Source of the DNA: Triticum aestivum
Lineage: Eukaryota; Streptophyta; Magnoliopsida; Poales; Poaceae
DNA length: 64,000 bases
NCBI RefSeq assembly: GCF_018294505.1
Contig: NC_057802.1
Location: forward strand, 554,176,102-554,240,101
Direction of reading: 5' to 3'
Position 1 is the first letter of the stretch. Every line of letters begins with the position of its first letter. Of the stretch, positions 10,345 through 19,256 are shown in pieces. Under the pieces are notes generated by a model. It ran no database searches. It had not been told where the DNA came from and was given only the letters and a program-made list of their open reading frames with translations. The position numbers were made by a program, and so were the translations under genes.

Positions 10345-10424
10345 CCACCTACTGGGCCACCACGGCCTGAATACGATTAGAAACCCATCCATGGGCCAGG
10401 ATTCAGGCCCGCAGAAGGCCCAGT
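10345..10424 (-). ncRNA. Hairpin C: second copy of hairpin B
   Basis: Nearly the same sequence as 5348-5427, preserving the outer 11-bp stem and the inner block. It lies about 80 bp downstream of the minus-strand octamer of module C. Homology with B extends over about 10330-10480, so B and C derive from a duplicated segment on either side of the transposase gene. Confidence 0.3.
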
Positions 10425-10503
10425 AGGCCCACAGGCATGTACAGAGAGGTTAGGCCCGTAAGCCTGCTTTAGAGAGGAGCTCGACAGCTCAGGCGCACCG
10501 CAC

Positions 10504-10547
10504 CTTATAAACAGGTGCGGCTCTCTCTCAGCTAGCGAGGTGGGACT
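10504..10547 (-). promoter_or_regulatory. Module C: box and TTTATAAG on minus strand, 23-bp spacing
   Basis: Octamer complement at 10504-10511, 13-mer complement at 10535-10547, spacer 10512-10534. It points back towards the transposase 3' end and is divergent from module D. Confidence 0.55.
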
Positions 10548-10579
10548 AAACTCACCACCACGCCGCTGTGCAAGGCCAT

Positions 10580-10715
10580 TGGTCCCGGTTGGTGGCACGA
10601 ACCGGGACCAATTCCACCCTTTGGTCCCGGTTGGTGCCACGAACCGGTACTAATGAGGCTGTGGCCCCACGAGCACCTTTAGTACCGGTTCGTGGCACGA
10701 ACCGGTACTAGAGTT
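10580..10715. repeat. CACTA repeat array 3
   Basis: Alternating copies of the CCCGGTTGGTGCCACG word, several with GGTACC in place of GGTCCC, lying between divergent modules C and D. Confidence 0.85.
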
Positions 10716-10734
10716 TCTTACTAAGCAGTTTTTT

Positions 10735-10778
10735 AGTCCCACCTCGCTAGCTGAGAGGCACTAGGAGCGGTTTATAAG
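10735..10778 (+). promoter_or_regulatory. Module D: box and TTTATAAG on plus strand, 23-bp spacing
   Basis: 13-mer at 10735-10747, octamer at 10771-10778, spacer 10748-10770. The strong fold-back of hairpin D begins about 22 bp downstream. Confidence 0.6.
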
Positions 10779-10799
10779 CCCTGAGTGCAGAGACGATGA

Positions 10800-10931
10800 A
10801 GAAGAGGCGCAATGCTCACGTTGCTTAGCTTCAAGCCTTGAGGAATAAGGTAGACTGCATGGAGCTATGTGCAGTGCAGTCTACACTATTCCGAAAGGCT
10901 TGAAGCAAATCAACGAGCATTGCGCCTCTTT
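10800..10931 (+). ncRNA. Hairpin D: long fold-back resembling a plant miRNA precursor
   Basis: The left arm (about 10801-10859) and right arm (about 10875-10931) pair over roughly 58 nt. Sixteen consecutive pairs close the base (AAGAGGCGCAATGCTC with its complement). Then come a 2-nt bulge, four pairs, a small internal loop, eleven further pairs around CTTCAAGCCTT, two 2-nt loops and ten pairs before a loop of about 15 nt. A run of T follows the right arm. Size, few small bulges and a TATA-like element just upstream are what plant MIRNA genes show. I do not recognise the candidate mature sequence. Whether it is expressed and processed cannot be seen. Confidence 0.5.
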
Positions 10932-11136
10932 TTTATTTTTAATAACTTATTACAACTCCGGACTTCTTGTGTTCCGACAAAATAAAATAAACTTTAATAA
11001 AATTTATGAAACTAAAATTAACAAAGTATTTTCTGTTCAAAACATTATAAGAAACCTCTAGTATTATTGAAACTAAAATCATATAAAATTGATGCAACTA
11101 AAATTATCGAAGTATTTTCTGTTCAAAATCATTAAA

Positions 11137-11510
11137 AGCAAAAAGAATTTTCATAAAGAACTTTTTTTGATAGAAACTTTAATAGCAAAAAGAATTATCA
11201 TAAAGTAAAATAAATAAGTAATTAGAAACAAAATAAAATAAAATAAATAAGTTTTTTGTTGTAAGTAGAAACAAAACAAAATAAATAAAGCAAAAAAGAA
11301 AACAAAAAAACTAAATACAGCAAAAAGAATTTTCATAAAGAACTTTTTTTGATAGAAACTTTAATAGCAAAAAGAATTATCATAAAGTAAAATAAATAAG
11401 TAATTAGAAACAAAATAAAATAAAATAAATAAGTTTTTGTTGTAAGTAGAAACAAAACAAAATAAATAAAGCAAAAAAGAAAACAAAAAAACTAAATACA
11501 GCAAAAAAAA
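11137..11510. repeat. Tandem duplication, 182-bp period, AT-rich
   Basis: Units begin AGCAAAAAGAATTTTCATAA at 11137 and 11319, with the start of a third at 11501. An older related copy of part of the unit lies at 5255-5335. The array separates convergent modules D and E. Confidence 0.85.
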
Positions 11511-11516
11511 TTGTTG

Positions 11517-11593
11517 GGGCGCTGTCCGCTGGGCCCTCCAACCCTCGGGTTTGCAAATACAGGCCCAGAAGGGCTAGAGGGCTCAACGGGCAG
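11517..11593 (-). ncRNA. Hairpin E: fold-back downstream of module E
   Basis: The segment starting GGCGCTGTCCGCTGGGCCCT pairs with the segment ending GGGCAGCGCGCC at about 11593, with a 2-nt bulge, G:U pairs and a few mismatches over about 29 nt. It lies about 65 bp downstream of the minus-strand octamer. Confidence 0.33.
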
Positions 11594-11657
11594 CGCGCCA
11601 AAGTTAGGCCCAGAAGCCTGCTATAGAGAGGAGTTCGAGACAGCAGCCGCAGCGGGG

Positions 11658-11701
11658 CTTATAAACCACTCCGAGCCCTTCTCAACTAGCGAGGTGGGAC
11701 T
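11658..11701 (-). promoter_or_regulatory. Module E: box and TTTATAAG on minus strand, 23-bp spacing
   Basis: Octamer complement at 11658-11665, 13-mer complement at 11689-11701, spacer 11666-11688. It faces module D. Confidence 0.55.
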
Positions 11702-11737
11702 AAACTTTTGGCCGCGACGCGGGCAGCAAGAGGCCTT

Positions 11738-11976
11738 TGGTCCCGGTTGGTGCCACCAACCGGGACTAAAGGGGTGCATTGGTACCGGTTCGTGGCACCA
11801 ACCGGGACCAATGCCCCCCCTTTAGTCCCGGTTGGTGCCACCAACCGGGACCAAAGGCCGCCGCTTCCCGCCCTTTGCGTTGCTGAAAAGAGGGCTTTGG
11901 TCCCGGTTGGTGGCACCAACCGGGACTAATGCCTACCTTTAGTCCCGGTTGGTGCCACGAACCGGGACTAAAGGCT
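11738..11976. repeat. CACTA repeat array 4
   Basis: Eight alternating copies of the GTCCCGGTTGGTGCCACC word immediately upstream of the TATA box at 11981, mirroring the arrangement of array 2 and the left-hand promoter. Confidence 0.85.
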
Positions 11977-11980
11977 TTGC

Positions 11981-11988
11981 TATATAAG
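11981..11988 (+). promoter_or_regulatory. TATA box of the right-hand CACTA gene
   Basis: TATATAAG follows repeat array 4. A leader of about 1.4 kb, probably containing introns, runs to the start codon at 13441. The first 300 bp of the leader is very GC-rich and codon-like on both strands, but I do not call a gene there. Confidence 0.55.
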
Positions 11989-12639
11989 TTCACACTTAGG
12001 AAATTTTCAGAGTTACCTAGCAGTTGCCGCCCCGACGACGCCGACGCCGCCAGGCTGCCCCGACGCCGCCCGCCGCCCCGCCGTCGCCGTCGCCCGTGCC
12101 CGTCGTCGCCGTCGCCGTTGCCCGCGCCCTCGCCGTCAGCCGCGCCCCTGCCCCGACGCGCGCCGCCCCGGCCCGTCCCCGTCGTCGCCGTCGCCCTGCC
12201 CCGCCCTTCGCCGCCGACGCCTCTGCCCCTGCCCCGACCACGCCGCCGTCGCCTCTGCCCCTGCCCCGACGCGCCGCCGTCGCCTTGGTCAGGGCCGGCA
12301 CTGCCCCCTAATTCCTCCCTGTTTTTTCTGCACATTTATATGCTTATATGTATATGTATGAGTATATGTATGTGTGTATATCTGTTTATATGTCCTTTTT
12401 TAGATCTTTTTTTTGCATTTTCTCTGTGTATATGTATGTATATATGTTCTCTGTGTATATATATGTTCATGTATATATGCAAAAGATAGATTTTTAGAAA
12501 AGTTAGGATTTTTTTCTGTTCATAGATTTTTTTGGTGATATTAATTATTGTAGAATATGCAAATGTTTGTATATTCATATGAACAATGCATTAGGCAAAA
12601 CCTTTACTTTTTTCAAAATTTTCTATTTGAACATTTTTT

Positions 12640-12930
12640 TATGAATGAGAGGAAAAAGGAAAATAAGAAGAGGAAGAAAGGAGAAGAAGAGGAGAGGAAG
12701 AAGAGGAGAAATAAATAAGAAGAGGAAAAAAGAAGAAAAAGAAGAGGAGAAGAAGAAAGGAATAGAAGAGAAGAAGAAAAAATAGAAAAAATTCTATTTT
12801 TCTTCTTCTCTCCTCTATTCCTTTCTTCTTCTCCTCTTTTTTTCTTCTTTTTTTCTTCGATCTTCTCCTCTATTCCTTTTCTTCTTCTCCTCTTTTTGTT
12901 TCTTCTTCGTTTTCTTATGTTTTATCGGGT
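12640..12930. repeat. Purine tract followed by mirror pyrimidine tract (imperfect palindrome)
   Basis: About 150 nt of AAG/GAG-rich sequence is followed by about 130 nt of TTC/CTC-rich sequence. They can fold back on each other, with the centre at AATAGAAAAAATTCTATTTTT (around 12790). It sits in the leader of the right-hand gene. Confidence 0.75.
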
Positions 12931-12934
12931 CTGT

Positions 12935-13220
12935 CGTCGTCGATATACCCCTCTCCCGATAACTTCAACACGAGGGGGGGTCGATATACCCCCTCCCCGA
13001 TAATATTATTTTCCCATGTACGTTCATTGTCGTTGTCGATATAACCCCCTCCCGATAACTTCAACACGTGGGGGGGGGTCGATATACCCCCTCCCCGATA
13101 ACATTATTTTCCCATGTATGTATGTCGTCGTTGTCGATATATATAACTCCCTCCCAGATAACTTCGACATGATGGACGGTCGATATTTATACCCCCTCTC
13201 GACCGTGATAACTTATACCA
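12935..13220 (+). repeat. Three degenerate tandem units of about 98-101 bp
   Basis: TCGATATACCCCCTCCC-type words recur at 12981, 13079 and about 13180, alternating with CCCGATAACTTCAACACG. Located in the leader of the right-hand CACTA gene. Confidence 0.75.
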
Positions 13221-13440
13221 CGGGAGCACCCCCCGGCCCTCTCGCTCGACCAAAACTCTCGATCACACCCAAACCGTAGAAAAAAACGATGTCGGTCTCC
13301 TACCCCCTCCCGCCGCGCCCCTACCCTTGAAGCGTTGCTGAGGCCACCCCAAACCCGGAATAAGCTAGGTCTACGTTTGCACTAACCACCTGCTGTCATG
13401 TTTGTGTAATAATTGCCATGTTGTAATATTTGCAGAAACA

Positions 13441-16400
13441 ATGGAGCACGGACGAGACGAGCAAGCAGAAGAGGTGTTGGGGGACATAATCTTAGCCGGA
13501 GGTGATATCTTGTCGTATCTTAACGACAATGATGGTCTGGAAGAACAGGGTGAAGAAGCAGGCTACGGTGATCGAAGAGTGGAGGAGGAAAGACATGATT
13601 ATGATGGCTCCGGTGACCCAATGCTGGTGCAAGAAGGAGCCCGTGGTGACGGCTCCGGTGACCGAACAGAGTCCGGCCAGGTAAATATATTAGTTAAGCC
13701 TGTGCTGACTAGCTAATTGATGCATTCATTGTTTTGGTATGTACACATATTAATTAACACTCGTCTTTCTTCTTTTTTCTAGCCCTCCGGATCGAGCACA
13801 ACTGCGGTAAAGAGACGAGGCCCGAAGAGAAAGTTGCGCTCGGATGAAAGGTTTGAGATCACAGCAATCGCGCGCGACGGCCAACCGATTGAACCCATCC
13901 GGACAAAGGATGCATTTGCTGCTCAGTGCGGGGTTCTAGTTAGGGACAAGATCCCGATCAGCATCCACCAATGGTATAAGCCTAAGAAGGAAGACCCTGA
14001 GGTGTCTTATGTCAATGATATGCAGAAAGATGATCTTTGGACTGAGCTGAAGGCAAATTTCACCCTACCGCCAGAGGAGGATCCGGAGAAGCCAGTTAAA
14101 GAGCAATTAATCAAGTCTCATGCTCTTAAGAAGATGGCAGACCTATTCAGGAGGTGGAAGAATGAGCTGAAAACGTTTGTCGACAAAGAAGAGACACCAG
14201 AATTCATCGGCCGGTATGAGAAGATCAGAGATCACTGGCCCGCATTTGTGGCCCACAAGACATCGGAAAAGAGTAAGAAGATGTCAGCGACAAACAAGAA
14301 GAATGCTGCGAAGAAGAAGCTTCACCATCGCACGGGGTCAGGTGGCTACCTCAAAGCCCGGCCTAAGTGGGCCAAGGCTGAGAATGATCTGCTTGAAAAA
14401 GGGATCGAACCACAGACAATGAACTGGACAGACCGTTGCCGGACTTGGTTCTTCGGGGCTGGCGGAACCTTGGACCCTGTATCAGGGAGGTGCGTTTGGA
14501 CGAACGAGCTTTTGAGAATACCAGTCAAGAAGATTCAGCAATATATCGATGCAGCGCAGGAAGGGACGTTCGTTCCAGACAGAGAGAACGACGAGCTCAC
14601 AATGGCCCTCGGGAATCCTGAGCACCCTGGACGGACACGAGGCACGCCAGGCTCCGTTCCGTGGAAGGCTGGTTTTCCGGACGCAGGCGGTTACAAAAGC
14701 CAGGAGAGGAGGAAAAAATGGAGCAGACCCAAATTCAGAAGCTGCACGAAAGGGTTCAAGCGCTAGAGGAACGAGACAGCAATCGACATGCCGAAACTAC
14801 CCCCGAAGCTACCCCGCCATCTCAGCGGAGAAGCAGCGTGGCTTCCACCGAGCTGCTTCAGCTGGAGCATGTCTTGACGGCTCCTGCTAGCTACCCCGTG
14901 GATGCTATCACGGAGTCTCAACATTGCCACCTTATGGCGCAATGGCAGAACTTCAAAGTCAAGGCGGCTGTTGGCTCTGTTTTACCTCCTGAACCCGGCG
15001 CAACCTACCATTGCCGGCCGATTCCAGAAGGATATGCTAGGGTGATGGTGGATGAAATAACGGAGGGATTTGAGGACCTCCAGCTTGACCACCCTACCGG
15101 TGAAGGGGAGACTCGGCTGGGTTTAGCTCTGAAGACTCCGTGCCTATGGCGGAAGGAGCTCATCAACCTTCCGAACTAGACGGCTCCGGCGAGTAAGGGC
15201 AGTCCGCCTCCTCCTCCGCCTCCTCCTCCGGCGAGTGATCAGGGCACTCAGCCTCCTTCTCCGGCGCGTGGCGGCACTCCGCCTCCTCCGCCTCCTCCTC
15301 CGGCGAGTGATCAGGGCACTCAGCCTCCTTCTCCGGCGCGTGGCGGCACTCCGCCTCCTTCTCCGCCTGCGCCGGCGCGCCAGAGCAGCCAGCCTCCTCC
15401 TTCTCCGCCTCGTCGGCAAGGGCGGAAGAGACCCGCCGCCGCTGCGGCTGCTCTGGCGCGTCGTAGTCCTTCTCCTCCGCCTCGTAAGCAAGGAAAGAAG
15501 ACAGCCGCAGCCGCTCCGTCTGCTCTGCCGGCGTCTAGCAGTACAGCTGCCAGAGGCGGGAGGCAATACAGATTCGGTCCTTCTCTGAAGACTCCAGAGA
15601 AGTTACCATACGAGAGGACCGAGGAGGAAACCAGGAAGATCGTGCGAGCCGAAGTGACAAACTTCTTTGAAGGGGTGAAAGCAAAGAAACATCCACCTCC
15701 GGAGGAGAAGGTAGATCCGGTGAAAGCAAAGCGCACTCTGGCTGCCCTGACAAAACCACCAAAGTCTCCGCCGAGAGGCAACTATGAGCGCATTCTTGCA
15801 AAGACATATGCCGAAGCGGAGCGGTCGGGAAGTACTGTCAGTGATCAAAGGTTAAAAGAACGACGAGCTGGGAAAAAAATTGCCCAGCTCGGCGAACAAG
15901 CGAACCAATCGTGCCCCCCGCTCAAGGTGTCAAAAGACATCGTCGCTAATGATCCGAGGATGGTGCCCGGTTATAGCAATCTTGGAGATTACCTGCCCGA
16001 CGATGTACATTATGAAATCATGGAGGTGGACGAACACAAATACCATTACGGGAAGCCTCTCGTCAAAGATGAAAGATCTCTAACAACGATGATGCGAAGA
16101 TTACATGATTGGTACATGAAAACCTGCAGAGAGTCTGATGGGACGAGTACTTTGACGCTGAGAGTTAAACCGGAGCATGACCTCGTTGGAATTGAACTGC
16201 TGAATGTTCCATTTGAGGATTTCTTCCAGTTTTACAATCAAAAGGCCCTCGATAAAACAACGATCACTTGCTACTGTCTGTAAGTAGTACTACTTCTGTC
16301 ATTAAGTCTCTCTATATAGGTCAGCTCTTTCATTGCATGTATTTATAATTATCCTCACTATATTATGCAGATTGAAGATCGCCGAATTGAAGAAAAGACA

Positions 16401-17351
16401 AATCGGTGATATTGGGTTCATTAACACAAATCTCATAGATGCATATACGGTTGAAAAACATCCCAAAGAAGCCGAGGCCAACTTGCTACAATCGTTGGTA
16501 TTAAATCAAAACAAAGATATAATACTCTTTCCTTACAACTTCAAGTGAGTGTTACTGTCTTGTGCATATTCGGTTTCCCTTATTAGTCCAGGTTATGGTA
16601 ATGTAATTGATGACTTATGCATGCATGCGCAGCTTCCACTATATTCTCCTAGAGATTAAGCTTGAGCAGGGAGTAGTAACCGTCTTAGACTCGAGACGAA
16701 AAGATCCCCAGGACTATGCGAACATGACTCAAATGCTCGAGAAGTAAGTTAAATCGATCATTATCCACCATATCAGCAACTTTGTTCATTTCCTGATATC
16801 AAGTAATTGTTTTCTTTGTCTGGCAGGGTTTGGAGAAAATTCACCACAAAAGCTCCGGGACTGCCGAAGAAGCTGCAATTTAAACACCCGAAAGTAAGTA
16901 CTATAGTAGCATGTTCCGCGCATCTCCTAGTGATTCAAGCGCTAGTTTCATCAATACCATTTAGCATGCTTGCTTATCAGTTTGATTGACCTCTATTTCT
17001 TGTAAAGTGGTTGTGGCAGGAACCCGGGAATAATTACTGTGGATACTACGTTTGCGAGTCCATCCGCTACACGACCTGTGAGCGGGGCTACTCTGAAGAA
17101 CAATATGAAGTGCGTAAGCAATAATATTCACAATTTTATTTTATTACCATCATTTGTGTTGAGTTTCATTTATTCATATATATATGTATTGACCCCCTTC
17201 TTCAAATTAGATGTTTCGGAAGCGGGATGAACTCCTAGCACCAGATCGTATGCGAGGAATTCAAGAGGAATTGGCGGCATTCTTCCTTGACCACGTGATC
17301 GCTGAAAACGGAGAATACTATGTGGACCCTGTGTTCTTACAATTTAATTAG
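13441..17351 (+). pseudogene. CACTA second gene with C-terminal Ulp1-like (C48) protease, broken by frameshift and stop
   Basis: Predicted exons are 13441-13680, 13783-16279, 16371-16544, 16633-16743, 16827-16893, 17020-17109 and 17211-17351, joined by consensus GT-AG sites in phase. The N-terminal part is basic (KRRGPKRKLRSDERFEI) and helical, probably DNA-binding. A central block (about 14920-15170, ATYHCRPIPEGYARVMVDE) resembles DUF8039 of plant transposon proteins. A Pro/Arg/Ser-rich repeat linker follows. The last exons give a C48 protease: histidine in FHYILLEI, aspartate in VTVLDSRRKD, cysteine in NNYCGYYVCE. Lesions: one A is missing in the A-run near 14718, shifting the frame from that of GYKSQERRKK to that of MEQTQIQKLHER; and TAG at 15177-15179 interrupts the frame between INLPN and TAPASKGS. 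The glutamine usually preceding the catalytic cysteine appears to be glutamate. The fifth-to-sixth donor sites are the least certain. Confidence 0.8.
15231..15374 (+). repeat. Coding tandem repeat, 72-bp period
   Basis: Two units beginning GCGAGTGATCAGGGCACTCA at 15231 and 15303 encode a Pro-rich 24-residue repeat in the linker of the protease-bearing CACTA gene. Confidence 0.85.
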
Positions 17352-17716
17352 GAGATTGTATTGTAAGAGATAATTATTGTATATATGTAGCCGGTAGTGT
17401 CGGATAGATATACGAGAACTTGTTGTTCGACCAATCTCTCGGAGAAGGAGAGGTGGTCGATATCACTTCTCTCTGTATGCATATGTTCATGACGATCTTC
17501 TGTTTCCTTCATTTGATTACTAGCTAGCGTGTCTAGTCCTCTCCATACGTATATAGTACGTAGCGTCGACCAAGCACGGAGATAAGAGAGGACACTTCTC
17601 TCTATTAATTAGCTAGCTAACACAATATATGAAACACCTAAATTAACCCCCCAACCCCCCCCCCCTTTCAAAAAAAACAAAAACCCCAGCCCCTGAAATG
17701 CTGACGCGTGGATGCC

Positions 17717-17945
17717 TATTGGTCCCGGTTGGTGACACCAACCGGGACAAAAGGCCCTGCCTATTGGTCCCGGTTGGTGGCACCAACCGGGACCAAAGGC
17801 CCCCCTGCCTGGGCTGGCAGCAGCGGCCACGTGGAGGACCTTCTGTCCCGGTTCGTGTAAGAACCGGGACTAAAGGGTTAGGGCTTTAGTAACGACCCTT
17901 TAGTCCCGGTTCGAAAACCGGGACAAAAGGCCCTTACAAACCGGG
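17717..17945. repeat. CACTA subterminal repeat array 5 (right end)
   Basis: About seven alternating copies of the GTCCCGGTTGGTGNCACC word run up to the right terminus, balancing array 1. Confidence 0.85.
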
Positions 17946-18130
17946 GTAAAAGCCCCTTTTCCTACTAGTGATCCCACCTGTCAGTTTTGCTATTAACACG
18001 TCTCAGTTTCGAATTAGTGAGATTTGTTACTCAATTGTGACAAAAATAGTGGTTTTTTTGTGATTTTTCGAAAAAATGATGATTTTGCAGTATTCTAACC
18101 ACAAAGGTGGTGGCTTTCAGCAATTTACTC

Positions 18131-18540
18131 CTTCGACGTCTCCCTCGCGGTCGGCGATGCCTCGCTAGGTGCCTTCGTCCTCCTGTGCTGCTGGCATCTG
18201 TGGAAGCGGCGGAACGCGGTGGTGTTCCAGCGCGAGGCCCTGCCCCTGGCCGCCGTCAGGAAGGCGTGCCGTGACGACGCGGTCCTTTGGCGGGGCCGCT
18301 TCGGTCCGAGCCAGCGCGGCCACATCGACGTCTGGCTGCGTGCTCTCTCCCCCTAGACACCTAGTATAGGCTTTCCCCTCTCCTTTCTTGTGTCTAATTT
18401 CTCGCTAGTCCCCTCCCTTCCTTTCTCTGATGCTGTCCTCCCTGTACGGATGTAAACTGTGTGGGGTGCTGGGCAGATTGCAGTACAAAGATTCAGGTGG
18501 GGGAGTTCTCTCCCCCCTTTGAAAATTCAAAAAAAAAAAA
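18131..18540 (+). pseudogene. LINE ORF2 C terminus, second part, with 3' UTR and poly(A)
   Basis: Directly after the MULE duplication the LINE frame resumes in phase (SLAVGDASLGAFVLLCCWHL, then WKRRNAVVFQRE) and ends at TAG near 18354. The WHLWKRRN motif is characteristic of plant LINE C-termini. About 170 bp of 3' UTR follow, then a run of twelve A at about 18529-18540, the retroposition tail. The host LINE is thus a 5'-truncated copy whose coding frame was open when the MULE arrived. Confidence 0.8.
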
Positions 18541-19105
18541 CTATGGACGACGGCAGACAGCGAGGCCAAGTGGCGGCATCGCTACAATTCTGATGAGATG
18601 GAGCACACACTCTTTGGCATCCACTCCGGCCGAGTAACTTCGCCTCGCCGCGGAAGGTGTGGCACTACTGACGAAAAATGGTTTCCCCCCGCTTAATACA
18701 TAAAGCAACCAAACAAACCGAAACCGAGCTCAGCGCAGCAGCAACGCTCATGGACGTGCGTCTGCTCGTTGACGACAAGCGGTGGCGTGCGTGGTGTGAG
18801 TTGGTACTACGCGTGCGCTCAGGCAGCCTTGAGCTTAGCGTGTCGTCGGTGTGGAGAGCGATGGCACATGAGGTGTTCGGCAAAATGCCAACCGAGCGCA
18901 CTGGAGAGAAAGTAGGGAGATGTGATGAGGTGGTGGTCATTGTAGTCAAAACCATGCCACATCAGAACCAATACCACTTTGGTTCGGCAAAGGGACCAAA
19001 TTCGTCCGGTATGAGAAGTTATGGGTGCAAAATGCCTGGTTTTGAAGTTGAGGGGTCAAAGTTAAGGGACAAAAATATATAGCATATTTCTCTATAAAAA
19101 AACCT
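18541..19105. other. No gene recognised
   Basis: No recognisable coding sequence or terminal repeat. Short frames here resemble no family I know. Confidence 0.5.
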
Positions 19106-19256
19106 GATAAAATGTTTTCACGTGGACCAATCAAGAGTAGGCATGTATTGTTTGTGCATTGTTTTACACTGTCATCAGTGTTATTGCACCCAACAGAAGG
19201 TTATATTTATATACACTTGATTAATTACATGAGATAGACACTTTATAAAGATGCAT
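19106..19256 (+). repeat. Orphan copy of defensin-gene upstream DNA
   Basis: The segment from TTTTCACGTGGACCAATCAA through GAGATAGACACT matches upstream DNA of the two following defensin genes (20201-20297 and 28290-28452), including AAGAGTAGGCATGTATTGTTTG and GATTAATTACATGAGATAGA. No gene follows within the next kilobase. It is a leftover of the tandem duplication that built the cluster. Confidence 0.75.

Larger units (their letters stand above)
4583..17970 (+). mobile_element. Full-length CACTA (En/Spm) DNA transposon, 13.4 kb
   Basis: The element starts CACTAGTAGAAAA at 4583 and ends with the complementary TTTTCCTACTAGTG at 17970. It is flanked by the 3-bp duplication ATC (4580-4582 and 17971-17973), the size expected for CACTA elements. 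Both subterminal regions, and three internal ones, contain arrays of a repeat built on TTAGTCCCGGTTGGTG in both orientations. It carries, in order on the plus strand, a small two-exon gene (6082-6529), an intact TNP2-type transposase (6714-10073) and a multi-exon gene ending in a Ulp1-like protease (13441-17351). The last gene is damaged, so autonomy is doubtful although the transposase frame is open. It is nested in a MULE. The repeat words are typical of Triticeae CACTA families; I do not assign a family name. Confidence 0.95.
3499..18130. mobile_element. Mutator-like element (MULE), about 1.24 kb, split by a nested CACTA element
   Basis: Both ends carry a long imperfect terminal inverted repeat of about 150 bp, starting GAGTAAATTGCT at 3499 and ending with the complement AGCAATTTACTC at 18130. 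The ends are flanked by a perfect 9-bp target-site duplication, CTTCGACGT, at 3490-3498 and 18131-18139. Long TIRs and a 9-bp duplication are diagnostic of MULEs. Removing the nested CACTA element (4583-17970) and one copy of its ATC duplication leaves about 1241 bp with no transposase, so it is non-autonomous. The interior is GC-rich and could be captured host DNA (Pack-MULE), but I could not name a source gene. The MULE sits in the zinc-binding domain of a LINE, whose reading frame becomes continuous when the MULE is removed. Confidence 0.9.

Noticed and set aside
12017..12489. Long open frames on both strands in GC-rich DNA after the second CACTA promoter
   Set aside because: They are Pro/Arg/Ala-rich in every frame, reflecting CGCCGC-type repetition rather than a gene; more likely leader sequence.
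15144..15588. Arg- and Leu-rich frames on both strands
   Set aside because: They are shadows of the Pro-rich repeat linker of the protease-bearing gene.
2687..18645. 14-bp direct repeat GTAACTTCGCCTCG as target duplication of the LINE
   Set aside because: The right copy lies about 90 bp beyond the poly(A) tail, so it cannot be a simple LINE duplication. ACTATGGAC (about 2662 and 18540) is another candidate, but too short to accept.
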